Shown: positions 18,975-30,183 of the stretch, in pieces | How positions within the stretch are numbered: the stretch's first letter is position 1 | How the letters are laid out: every line of letters begins with the position of its first letter | Assembly: GCF_949628215.1 (NCBI RefSeq) | Contig: NW_027441285.1 | Span: forward strand, 171,001-235,000 | Direction: 5' to 3' | Length of the DNA: 64,000 nucleotides | Origin: Phalacrocorax aristotelis | Lineage: Eukaryota > Chordata > Aves > Suliformes > Phalacrocoracidae | Translations under genes and position numbers: made by a program | The notes under the pieces: model-generated | Databases searched by the model: none | What the model was told of the DNA's origin: nothing | The model's input: the letters and a program-made list of their open reading frames with translations, nothing else

Positions 18975-20100
18975 GTGTGGGGTTCTTCCCCTGACAGTTC
19001 AGGAGAAGAGTAAGTGAGTTCTAAAGTTTTAGGACAGGAAGAGGGCTGGGAGAGGGAGGTGGGTTCATCAGCCCTTCTCAGATGGGTGTTGCCATCAGAT
19101 TTGAGTGTCAACAAGGTCTGTTCAGTTTTGGTCTCAACCGCTGACATGAGGTCACAACAAAGTCATGAGAGATGTGGTGTAAATTGTCCAGGGCTCCTCA
19201 TTGCAACACGCAGGGCTGAGTGTCAAACAAGTCTCACCTCAGGTTGCATGAGGTACATCAAAACATACACTGCAGTACTCTGAGGTCTCCACTCCTCTGT
19301 GGTTTTTGCACTCTGCATTCCCTGACTTAATTTTTTCCTTCCCTGGAGTTTTTTAGAAAAAAGGATGTGCGTTCTTTGCGCTTATAAGGATCTTCAGCCG
19401 GGGGTCTGTATATTATTGCAGTGCCAGGCATGCAAACTTTTTCTGTGATTCCCTTTTTGCTTTTTTCCTTAAGTGTCCAATGAGGCTTGCTCCAGTATTG
19501 GCAATGGCAGTTATGATCTCTTTTTAATCTATTGTGGTTTTAGCAGCAGTTTCTGTAGTCATAAGGTGTCCATTTTAGATCTGCGTCACCGTGACATGCC
19601 ATCATGGTTTTTCCATCAGCCAACTGCCGCTGTAATTCCCTATGGGGCTTTGTAGGGAATCAGGGTCAAGGATCTGGAGCCACTTTTGTGGCAGATCTCT
19701 CATCCTCGTGGCTCCATCTGTCAGACAGTCTCCATTGCTGCATGGAACAATATTCTGTCTTTCTGAGCTTTCTACCTTTTGATATTTTCTGGGCCTTGGT
19801 TAGAGTTCTTGTGGCAGGATTTCATTTGTTTATTCCTGCAGCTGAAGTCAGGTCTTCTTTTGACATCCAGGTCCCTGGGTCTTTCTTTTTTTCCCATATA
19901 TCCCCACCAGTGTTCTCCCATGACAGGAGGGAAAGAGAGGGGAGCAGAGCGCTAGGCCATCTGGGGTGGTAGCATCAGGCTTCCTCCTGTCTTTGCAGGG
20001 CTGACTCTAAGGAAGTGTGGTACATGGGTCGATAGCGTGAGTATATATTTTGTGGGTGCACTAATACCTTTCACAGTATTTCAGAGGGTAAAAATTGTTC
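18975..20100. repeat. Second copy of the 8.14-9.36 kb block
   Basis: Same orientation and same landmarks as the copy at 8,140-9,360. It ends just before the T-rich satellite. No gene is recognised in it. Confidence 0.75.
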
Positions 20101-20109
20101 TGTATGGTA

Positions 20110-21300
20110 TAGTGTTGTTTACTTTTTAGTAATTTCTATGCCTCCTTTTATCTAGTTCACTGTCTCTATTATATTTTTTCTTGCAGAACTTTACACCTTT
20201 GCTTTCTATGCCTGCATCTTAGTTCATTGTCCTTATATTTCCATTTTTAAATTTTTTTAAAGTGCCCTTTCTTTGTCTACTTCTATCACGTTCACTGTCT
20301 TAATGTTTTAATTTTCTTGCCTTTCCTTAGCACTGTTGCTTTTTAAATTTCCGATGCCTCCTGTTGTCTAGCTCCCAACCCTCTATTTTAGTTCGTTCTT
20401 GTCTGTCATGTACCCTCTTTGTTTTTAAGTTTACTTTATATGTTTCCATCTTAGTTCGCTGTCCCTATTTTTCCCTTTATTTCCTTCATCCTGTCGCTTT
20501 CAAATTGTTCTTTCCATGTCTACTTTTATCTATTCCTCTTTCTATTTGTTAATTCTTTCCTGTCACAAAACGCATTGCTTCCTAAGTTTTCGTTCTGTCT
20601 TCTTTTATCAAGGTAACTGTCCCTACCTTTCAATTTTTTACTGTCATTCTTTTCATATTGAAATTTTATTTCTAGGAGGGCTTCTACCTCATCCTCTTTC
20701 TGTTTTTCAATTTTTTCCCATTTCTTATATCCTGTCACTTTTAAAATTTTCATTTAATGTCTCATTTTATTGAGGTGTCTCCCTGTTTTCTAGTGGTTTT
20801 GTGTCTGTCCTGTACCCTGTTGCTTTTAAAATTCTTTCCTCATCTCTTCTTATCCAATTTGCAGTCTTTATTTTTTAATTTATTCTAGCCTGTTCTGTAA
20901 CCGATTGCTTTTAAAATTTTCTTTCTAGGTCTACCTTTATCAAGATGTCTATCCCTATTTTTTTCTTATTTCTTGTATGTCCTCAGGTTGATTTTATGTT
21001 TTCTTCTTTATCTACTTTTACAGTTCATGGTCTTTATTTCATTCTAGTCTGTGCCATACTCTGTTCCTTCTTAAATTTTGTTTCTATGGCTTTTAGTTGG
21101 CTGTTCCTGTTTTTTAATTTGTTGCCTTTTCAAATTCTTTTTCTGTGTCTGCTGTTATTTAGTTCCCATCCCTATTTTTAAATTTTTTCTTGTCTGTTGC
21201 GTATTCCCTCAAGTTTCCAGTTTTCTTTTCATGCCTCCATTTACTTAGTTTACTGTCTCTATGATTTAATTTTTTTCCTCCTTCAATGTGTGTGTTTTTC
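20110..21300 (+). repeat. T-rich ~90-bp degenerate satellite (plus orientation)
   Basis: Repeats of GTTGCTTTTAAAATT, TTTCTATGTCTACTTTTATC, GTCCCTATTTTT and TTCTTGTCTGTC at roughly 80-105 base spacing. This is the reverse complement of the A-rich satellites at 5.6-7.5 and 9.95-12.06 kb, so the family appears in both orientations, left and right of the ERV-bearing region. Units are strongly diverged. Leu/Phe/Ser-rich frames here are composition artefacts. Confidence 0.75.
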
Positions 21301-21329
21301 AGGTGTGTTTTGTTCTGTGTCTCAACCCG

Positions 21330-24300
21330 AGGCTTTAGAGAGTCTTCTCAGCATGCTTTTATCTCTAGAGCATAATTGGTCCCCCTCTCGGTTAGTCAGA
21401 AAATCTCCTTGGGTCATCCCTCTTCCTCAGGGCCGTGTTTTTGCCTGCTCCTCCACCTGACTTGCCTCCAATGGGTCAGCATCTGTGGTCTGTTCAGATC
21501 CCCTTGAGTACCTTTGTACCCACGAGCCTTCTTCCATCTCTCCAGCCACCTCAGCACCCCTCTGTTTTTGTCACAATGCTTCCCACAATCATCCTTGCCT
21601 TCCATGGCCATCTGTTAGTTCTGCAGCAGGCTTTGTATGTTTCTTGTTCAGAGACAACTCTTCCTCAGGCTTTCATTTTGCCCCGGAGCACTCTTACCTT
21701 CCCTCCGCCATGTCAGATGCCTTCATTCAGCCCCTGGTCCCCTGTGGAGATCTGTCCTCTGTTCAGATCCCTTCGTGAGCACCTCATTCTGTCAGCAATC
21801 CTTTGCTTGTCTCTATGTCCCTTTCCCTGTGTTCCTATCACAATGCCTGCTGAGACCATCCTTGTGCCCCATGGCACCCTTTGAGCTCCACAGCCCTCTT
21901 TGTGTCTCTCTTATTCAGACAGAACCCTTCCTCAGGCTTTTTCTGTGCCCCAGAGCACTCTTACCTTATTTGCTGCCATCAAGGATGTCTCTATTCAGTC
22001 GCTCATCCCCTGAGGACATCTGTACATTGTTGGGACAGCTTCTTGACTTTTGCATCACATCCCAGAGCCGCCTTCTGTCTCTCTTTCACGCCTCACTTCT
22101 ACCATCATCCTGCCTCCTGACTCTGTCCTTGTGCCATAGCACCCTCTTTTGACACTCTAGCCCACTTTGCATACTTCTTGCTCCCTGATAATGTTACCTG
22201 ATGCCATCTTTCATCTCCAGAATGCTCCCGGTGTCCTCTGTACTAGCTAGGGTACCTCTGTTCAGTCCTCATTCCCCTGAGGAAATCTGTAGTCTGTTCA
22301 AATCCTCTCTGGACTTCTGCATTGTGTCCTCAAGCATTCTTTTGTCTGTTCATCTCGGAACCCCTGTGCTACTGTCTCAATGCCTCCTGAGGTCATGGGT
22401 GTTCCCATGGCACACTTTTAGTTCCTTAACCACCCTTTGGACTCATTTTATTGCGAAAGCACCTCTCCTGAGATTTGTTCCCAAAAAATAGCATTGTTTT
22501 TCTTCTCTATGCCATCTAGGATGCCTCCTGAGACCTTCCGTGTGCTCCACAGCGTTTTGGTAGCACTTGACCTCCCTTTCAAGCTCTCTTATGTTTCCGA
22601 GCTTTTTGTGACCCCTCTGGTCCCAGTCGCCATGCCTCCTGACACCTCCTTTGTGTCCCACAGCCCTGTTTTACCTCAGTAGTGGACTTGGATCCTCTCA
22701 TTACCTCCGAACTCCACCCTCAGGCTCTCCTGTGCCTCAGAGTTCTTTTATTCTGTCTGCCATTGATGGTGATTCCATTTGGTTCCCAGCCTCCTGAGGA
22801 CATCTGTACTCTGTTCAAATCCCCTCCAGACTTCATGTCCCTGAGCATTCTTTAGTCTCTGTGGCTTATTAAGGACCCCTCTAATGATGCCACAATGCCT
22901 AATGGTGCCTTCGATGTTGCCCTTACACACTTCTAGCTTTGTAGCAGAACTCGCACCCCTCTTATCATCTGAAGACTTCCTGAGTCCATATATGCTGCAC
23001 ACAGTAGCCGTTCTGTCCTTTCTCCCTTCTATTTGTGCCTCTGTCAGTTCCCTGGCTCTCTGGTGACACGTTTACTGAGCTCATATCCCCTCTGGATTTA
23101 GTTGTCATGTTCCCAAATATTTTTCGGTGTCTCTGCCTTCCTCAGGACATTTTATCTCAGTCACAATGCCTTCCGAGACTTTCCTCGAGCTCCACAACCA
23201 CCTTATAGCAGTTTGAGCCACAGAGCAGTCATCTGTTCCTCTACTCTCTCTGGGATTCCTCTGTTCAGTCATTGGCCACCTGAGACTATCTGTACTCTGC
23301 TCAGATGATCTCTTGAGTTCCTCCTTGTTGTCCCAAGCGGTCTTTTGTCCACTGCACCCCTTACCCCTGTCCTCACAGTCACAATGTCACTCAGGAGCCC
23401 AGCTGCAACCAGACTTCAAGCACAGGGAGACTGATGATTAAACAATACCAGCAACTGATTTTTGCAGCATTTTATCTCCCTCACCTTCTTTATTGTTCTG
23501 TCAGAGCCTCCCATCTCTTTTTGCTATGCAGTGCTCCTTTCTCTTCCTCTCTGCAATTAAGGGTATCTGCGTTCAGTACCTCTGTCAGTCATCTGTAGTT
23601 TGCCTAGATGCCCTCCTGAGACTTGAAGGCCCTTGACGTGTGTCTGAGTCTTCTTTTCTTAGCCTGCCCAATCTTAATTCATCTGCTCTCTATAACAATG
23701 TCATCTGAGCCCTTTCTTGTATGCCACAGCACTTTTATAAGCACTATAGCTCCCTTTGTACGGATTTGTTTTAGTGCATTTCACAGCACTCTTATCTTCC
23801 TCTGTGCTGCCTAGGATGCCTTCATTCAGCCTCCAGCACCCTGACAGCATCTGTGCTTTGCTGAAATCCCCTTTGGAGTTCCTCATTTTTATCTCTGAGG
23901 CTTCTTTGGTGTCCTGGGCTCCCTCAGGACTCCTCTGTTCCTTTTGCCAAGTTGTCATGGACATCCCCTATGGCCCAGGACTCTGTTCTAGCTCAGAAGG
24001 GCACTTTCCACCTCTTTTTAGCCTTTGGCTCTCTTCCTGAGTCGGTATCTGTTATCCCAATCAAGTCTTTTGTTTTCTCAATTCTTTGCTGCCCTGGCCC
24101 AGTTCCCACTCCCCTAAGGATATCTGTTAGTTTGTTCAATTCCCTTTTGAGCTTCTTGCATTTTCTCCACTGCTTTAGTTTCTCTGGTCCCTTGGAAACC
24201 ATTTCTATCCCTGTGACAATACCTCTTGGTCTGTCAGAACCTTTCTTAAAGCCATCTTTATACTTTGCAGTAATTTTTTTTTTTTTTTTTGGTCTTATTG

Positions 24301-24330
24301 TATGTTTCTACTTAGGATCTGGTACCCAAA
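21330..24330 (+). repeat. Degenerate ~260-bp tandem repeat, about 11 copies
   Basis: An anchor of the form ATCTGT-CTCTGTTCAGATCCCC followed by TTTTGTCTCT, CACAATGCCTCCTGAGACCAT and CCACAGC recurs near 21,490, 21,757, 22,017, 22,285, 22,800, 23,293, 23,594, 23,845 and 24,118, giving steps near 250-300 or twice that. Copies differ greatly. Several plus frames of 80-170 codons cross unit borders without a consistent product. The array is repeated in shorter form at 41.6-42.8 kb. Confidence 0.7.
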
Positions 24331-24339
24331 ACCTATAGT

Positions 24340-25040
24340 TGGCTCAGATCTTCTCCTGAGGTGCTTCAAAAATTGTTAGCCTCAATGTATATTTATCAAC
24401 TTATGTCTCAATGAGTTCGTTAAACTTTCCAATTTATTCTTTCTTTAATTAATATGCTTCACAGAACTTTCCTTACAATTCCTGTATTTTTTATTGCTTA
24501 TTTTCTGTCCTTTGAGACTGATATCAGTCACTTAAGGAAGTCAGGTGGAGAGTGTCAAGGTTAATTTGACCTCTCATGAATTTATAAGTAAGTAAGTTCC
24601 TTTAAACCAGACATATTTTTGAGAAGGCAATCTTATGGGGCCTAAATCTGTTCTGTCACTCAGTCATATCTAGAATAGAGATAGCATGTATGGTTTTGCT
24701 GAAAATGAAATATAGCTCTACAGTATTTTTTCTTTTTACAGGAAAGTAACACTCAACTATTGGTCATAATAACATTATTGTATTCAAGAAGTTGCTCTTC
24801 TATATAAATTAATACGGCATGGCTTTTTCATATATACATCCCAGCAACATGAAGTTTACTTTCTTACCTGGTCACATTGCTGATGCAGCATATGTAGTTG
24901 TAGAAAAAAAAAAAATGGCAGTGCAATTGCAGTAACAACCATTATCTCTATATTCCTCCATACTACAAACGTAAAGCACTTGAAAAGACTCCCTACTCTT
25001 TCTTCTTCAGCTGCCTTTATACTCTGTGGTGGCTCACCCC
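24340..25040. repeat. AT-rich spacer duplicated at 42,800-43,500
   Basis: Matches 42,800-43,500 throughout with moderate divergence: the ATGTCTCAATGAGTT and TCCTTTGAGACTG stretches and the ATTGCAGTAA...ACCA block before the promoter correspond. No gene. It links the ~260-bp repeats to the promoter module in both places. Confidence 0.7.
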
Positions 25041-25049
25041 TCCCCTTTC

Positions 25050-25255
25050 CTAGGTGATTGTGGGTAGGGTGGTGGGTGGGGCCTGGGGTATATGAGCCAC
25101 AGCCTCTGGTTAGGGAGCTCATTTTCTTCCTGGGTTTCTCTGGTGTGGGTGCTCTGGTATTCCTTTACTTACTTGTAATTTTAGAGTGGTTAAAGGTTTT
25201 TTTGATAGGTGTGTTTTGATAATTAAAGCAATACTGATATTTGTTTAGAGTAAGG
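25050..25255 (+). promoter_or_regulatory. Promoter and first-exon module P4 (unit A)
   Basis: TATA-like box at 25089-25094 within the invariant 20-nt core, preceded by GGTGATTGTGGGTAGGGTGGTGGGTGGGGCC. The first-exon donor GTAAGG is at 25250. It lies about 0.8 kb upstream of the first diverged 2.1-kb unit on the same strand, so it is the likely promoter of the 25.1-32.6 kb transcription unit. Confidence 0.55.
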
Positions 25256-25877
25256 ATTTTATAACTTAGCAAGGTTTGGTGGTGTTTAAATTTGAAGTAT
25301 CATTTGTATCCAAGCTTCCTTTTATCTCATCTAATATTGTTTGGGGGGTCCAGGTGTGGTAGGATGGTTTAATAATATGCTTTCTTTTTTTTTTTTTGCT
25401 TGGATTTTTTCTTATTGTAAGAGCATTTCTTTTAGTATTGCAGTTTGTAACCTTATTGATGAATAAACTTTAAAATTATTTTAATAAGCTTTCTTGTATA
25501 ATCTGTAAAGTGTTGACATTAACCCTTAATAGAATTCCTAGTGAGATCAAGTGGTAGGGATTAGGGTAAGCATTCTGTACGTGTTCATATATGGGAATAT
25601 ATATATTTGGTTTGTTTTGAAAAAAAAAACCAAACAACCCTATACAAGTATATGGATAATATGCATAGACTGTTTTGCAAAACCTTGTGTAGTCCTTTGC
25701 CGAGCCAATAACACTGGGAAGTGACAGTAACTTCTGTAGCATTTTGTGGATGTCAGGTGGATGGCTGTAGCCATCTGGACTGAAGCTGGCAGCTAAAGTG
25801 CTGGCTGAGAAGACTATATCTTAAAGGCCTTCAGACTTATACATGTGTATGATTTAATGTATTCTCTTTAATGGCAG
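25256..25877 (+). other. Intron-like spacer of unit A
   Basis: AT-rich, no open frame. It matches 43,728-44,318 (TGTTGACATTAA and GTGGTAGGGATTAGGGTAAG are shared with small changes). It ends in TTTAATGGCAG, the acceptor of the first segment of the 2.1-kb unit. Confidence 0.5.
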
Positions 25878-28040
25878 GCTGTGCTTGGGCTCTACATGGT
25901 ATTCCTACCAGGGACAAAGACCTGTGGATTGGTTAAGCTGCTGCTGTGCATCCAGGTGACTTAAACCATGTTCTTTGTTCTACTTGCAGAGGAAGAGTTG
26001 TGCAGGGTGATAGAGGAAAGTTGGGGAAACACTGTAAGAAGGTAAGCCAGTGTGTAGTATGTAGGAGGAAGATGTAATTGATAACTAAATGACACTGTAG
26101 TGGCTTTTTTTTGGGGTGGGGGTCTGGGAGGAATGTTTGAAGGCAGTAAGGAATGAGCCAAGTGTGATCTGGACAGAGGAGATGAGTCAGGCAAGGTGAG
26201 AGGTAAATAGTGGGCTGAAATAGTGGTTCCTTTTGATGTGTTCTATTGATGGTGAAGCTAAACCTGACTTGTGTTGCTTGCATGTTACCAGGGTTGTGGG
26301 CGAGCCTTAATGTGGCACCTAAAACTCATGGAGGCTGGGCAGGCAGGATGTCAAGGAAAAGGAGCGTGAGAATGGCATTCAGTATGGGTAGGTTGCTATT
26401 CTAATCAATATCTTAGCATGTACTTCCTTGTTTAGGACTTAAAACATACTTCATGCAGGTTTCATGGGGGAGACACTGCATGCTGATCAGACCTCTGTGA
26501 AGGTGAGGTGGTTGTGGTCCAGGCTGTTGTTCGAGACCAAGGTGTTATGCGGCAAGTCAGTCGAAGTGTTTGTCTTTGGTTTTGCAGGTTGCGTGCGGGC
26601 TGCCTCTGGGATTGGATGTGCATTTGAGGTGAGCTGGGTTGCAGAGAGGAGGAGTGTGGAGCTGGTGACTCTTTTGGAAGTGCAACAGTAACTTTGTGTG
26701 CCCCTTGGTGTATCTAGGGGCCGCAAGGGATGGTGAGCATCCAAGTTCAGAACGGGCATGGAGCGGGTGAGTGGAGCAGCTGGGTGTGTCTGAGGTGGGG
26801 GATGCTGCAGGATAGGTCCATGTTGAGTGATGTGATGCTGACTGACGGCACTGTTGGGTGTGGCTTGTGGTTTTTTCAGATGATGACGGGGCACCTGGTT
26901 ACTGGAGGATGAATGCAGTGGGCTGACTGTGTGCTTGTGCTTTGGAAGGATGGATGGACTGAGACTCTTGGCCCCTTGAAAGCTAAGTTGAGGCAACGGT
27001 GCTGGGGGTAGGGGTTGGGGGAGGGAGGGGTGCAGGGGTAGCCATGGCAGGAAGGGGCTTTAAAGATGGCGTAGGGGAGAGGGCTGTCCAGGCATCAGTC
27101 ACCTCTGAGCAGGTAAAGGGAGTGGGTTCCTCTTCAATGGGACAGGAGCGTGTGTTGGGCAGGGCAGTTCCAGGCTGCATGCGTAATGTGCAGTGTGTGT
27201 GTTCTGTGTTGGGTGTTGTCGACCTTCCTTGGGTCTCGATTGTTCTCTTTGCTCCTTAGGAGCAAGGCAGGCACCTTGGCAGCATTCCTAGGGCCTGGCG
27301 AGGCCCTAATTGTGGGCAGAGTGCCCATCGGGCTGCTTCTCTTCTGGCTTTGCAAGCTTCAAGCATGGATCGGTCTGGTGTCTCGGACCGTTTTGGACGG
27401 TGGTCTTGTGCGTCGTCGATCCAGGCTGCGTGAGTGGCTCTGCTCTGTTGCTGTCAGCTTTCAGGGAGTGGCATTTCTTCCTTGCACCCTTAAGTGCTTA
27501 GGTCTTGAAACTGGGCTGCTTGTGCATCCGCCTCCTCGGTTTTGAGAGGAAGTGCTTGTCACAGCCCACGAAGCTCTTGTTTTCTGGTATTGCCTGCGGG
27601 CATCCTCACGTCACTGTTGGGGTCCCCTGGTCTACTTGCTGGCTGGGGCTTTTCCATCCAGTTGATGTTCTTGCCAAGAGTTTTCTTTCACCCTTGCAGT
27701 CCGTTGTGTGTAGTGTTCTGTGTAGCGTTGGTGTGTGCTTGGCTTGGAGCTGCCCTGCTGGGGGTGTAGACTCAGGGGTAGGGGCCCTGGAGAAGAGAGT
27801 TTACAGTTCATCTGTTAATCTGATGAGGGTCCTGGGGCAAAGGTTGTACCATCACTTTGGCTTGAGTAGCCATCAGCAGTGGGTGAAGACAGTGATTTCT
27901 GTTCTGTTTTGTGGGTGCCCAGGGGATGACAGTAGCTCTCTGGGAAAGGCAGCTAGAGTGCAGGGTAGATTGCATCTCAATGGTGTCCAAGCTTGTATGT
28001 ATGTAGGGCTTCTTGTTTCATTGTAATGTAGTTGTATTAA
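25878..28040 (+). repeat. Diverged 2.1-kb unit A1 with exon-like segments a-g
   Basis: First copy of the ~2.1-kb family. Segments and signals: a 25878-25955; b 25990-26041 (acceptor TACTTGCAG, donor GTAAGC); c from 26292 (acceptor TGTTACCAG, GC where the donor GT is expected); d 26459-26502 (GCAG / GTGAGG); e 26588-26628 (TTTTGCAG / GTGAGC); f 26718-26766 (CTAG / GTGAGT); g from 26880 (TTTTTTCAG). A second half (27.0-28.0 kb) corresponds to the CpG-rich half of the 2,151-bp array unit but has TG or CA at many CG sites. Frames in the exons do not agree between copies. Confidence 0.7.
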
Positions 28041-30183
28041 CGGGAGGCTGCAGTCAGGCTCTCGATGGTGTTCCTACATGGGCACAAGACCTGTGTCATG
28101 GTGAAGCTATTGCTGTGCTTCCAGGTCACTTGTTGGGTATTTTGCAGATGCTGAGGGACGAGGCATGCAGGGTGATGGAGGAGAGCTGAGGGGAGTGTTG
28201 TGAGGTGAGTCAGTGCGTGGTATATAGACGGAAGGTGTGACTGATGGCTATGGGACTCCTTTGCTGTATTTCTAGGTTTTTTGGATTTGAAGGCAGACAG
28301 CAATGAGCAAAGCAGGATCTGGGTGCTGGAGGTGAGTCGGGTAAGGTGAGCAGTGATTGGTTGTCTGAAGTAGTGGTTCTTTTTGAGGTGTTGTGTTGCT
28401 GATGAAGCTATAAGCAACCCGTGTTGTTTGGGTGTTACAGGTGGTGGGCGACCATCCACGCGGCAAGTGAACTGACGGAGGCCGGGTGGGCGAGCTGTTG
28501 AGGTAAAGCAGTGCGAGACAAGGTCGGGGAAGGTGGCAGTTTTGGGCAGTGTCTCAGGAGGTGCCTTTTTGCTTGGGTTTTTGCGGGTGTTCCACAGAAG
28601 CTTCAGAGGGGAGATGCCACATGCCGATGAGAGGTGTGAGAAGGTGAGCGGGTCGAAGGCCAGGTTGTTGTTCAAGAGCAAGGCGTTGTGTGGCAACTGA
28701 GTTAAAGTGGTTCTCTTTAGTTTTGCAGGTTCTGTGCTGGCTGCTTTGGAATTAGATGCACCTTTGAGGTGAGCTGGGCTGCAGAGAGGAGGTGTGGAGC
28801 TGGTGATTTTTTTGGAAGTACAATGGTAACTTTGTGTGCCTTTATGGTATCTGTAGGGCCCGCAAGGGATGTGTTGTCCATGTCCAGAATGGGCACAGAG
28901 CAGGTGAGTGGAGCAGCTGGGTGCCTGTGAGGTGGGGGATGCTGTGGGATAGGTCCTTTGTGAGTGATGGGATGCTGACAGCACTGCTGTGTGTGGATTG
29001 TGGCCTTTTATTTTCCAGATGATGAAAAGGCACCTGGAGGACCGATGCAGTGGTGTGACTGTGCTAGTTGTTCTGAAGGATGGAAGGACTGAGACTGTCA
29101 TCCCCCTGAAAGCTAAGTTGAGGCAGTGGTGCTGGGGCCGGGGTTGTGGGAGGGAGGTATGCAAAGGTAGCCATGGCAGGAAGGGGTTTTATAGATAGCG
29201 TAGAGGAGAGGGCCAGGAAGCAGTCCCCTTTGAGCAGGGAAATGCAGTGGGTTCCTCTTCAATGTGACAGGAACTTGTGCCGGGCAGGGCAGTTCCAGGC
29301 TGCGTGTGGTGTTGTGTTGTTTGTGTGTTCTGTGTCTTCAACCTTCCTCAGGTCTTCATTGTTGTTCTTGCTCTTAAGGAGCAAGGCATGTGCCTCGGGC
29401 ACTGTTGTGCGGGCCTGGGAAGGCCCTACTTGTGGGCACAGTGCCAGTCAGGTGGTGTTTTTTATATTTTTGCATCACAAGCTTCAGGCGTAGATTGCTG
29501 TGGCATCTTTGATGGTTTTGGATGGTAGTCTTGTGCGTCATTGTTCCTGGCTGCGTGAGCAGCTCTGTTCTGTAGCTGTCAGTTTTTAGGGACTGGAATT
29601 TTTTGCTTGCATCCTTATCTGCTTAGGTCATGAAGCCGGGCTGCTTGCACATCCATCCTGTCCTTTTGAGAGTAACTTCTTCTCATGGGCCATGAAGCTC
29701 TTGTCATTTTCTGGAGGTGCCCTGGAGCCTCCTGAGGTCACCATCAGGGTCCTACAGGTGGTCTTGCCAGACAAGCTCTTCCATCCGGGTGTCTTTATTC
29801 TTGCCAAGAGTTCTCCCTCGTTTTTGATGTGCGTTGTGTGTAGTATTCTGTGTAGCGTTGGTCTGTGCCTGTGTGTTCTTGTCTTGAAGCTGCCCTGCCT
29901 GGGGGTGTAGAGTCAGGGTGAGGTGGTGCAACGATGAGAGCCTATGGTTCATCTGTCGATGTGTCTGGGCTCTTGGGGGAAAGGTTGTACCATTGTCTCT
30001 GATTGGGTGGCTGTCATCAGCAGGCAAGGACCGTAATTCCCATGGTGTTTTGTGGGCTCCCAGAGGGTGACCATAGCTGTCTGGGAGAGGCAGCTAGAGT
30101 TTTAGCTGAGCAGAGTGCATCTCAAGGGTGTTCAAGTTTGGATGTGCATTGGGCTTCTTGTTTCATTTAATGTATTTCTCTTA
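28041..30183 (+). repeat. Diverged 2.1-kb unit A2
   Basis: Segments: a from about 28,042; b 28148-28204 (TTTTGCAG / GTGAGT); c 28441-28485 (GTTACAG / GTGGGC); d 28598-28643 (CCACAG / GTGAGC); e 28729-28768 (TTTTGCAG / GTGAGC); f 28857-28903 (TGTAG / GTGAGT); g from 29019 (TTTTCCAG). Five donors and six acceptors are intact. Segment b contains a stop codon in all three frames, which speaks against a coding role. 28,353-28,637 is nearly identical to 30,526-30,810 in the next unit. Confidence 0.7.

Noticed and set aside
25877-26502. A conserved protein read through segments a, b and d of units A1 and B0
   Set aside because: The open readings in single segments do not join in one phase across exon borders, and stops appear in A2 and in the array.
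28037-29164. 375-codon minus frame across unit A2
   Set aside because: It runs antisense through the predicted exons and introns and is not kept in A1 or B0; its His/Ser/Thr/Pro-rich composition follows from the G/T-rich plus strand.
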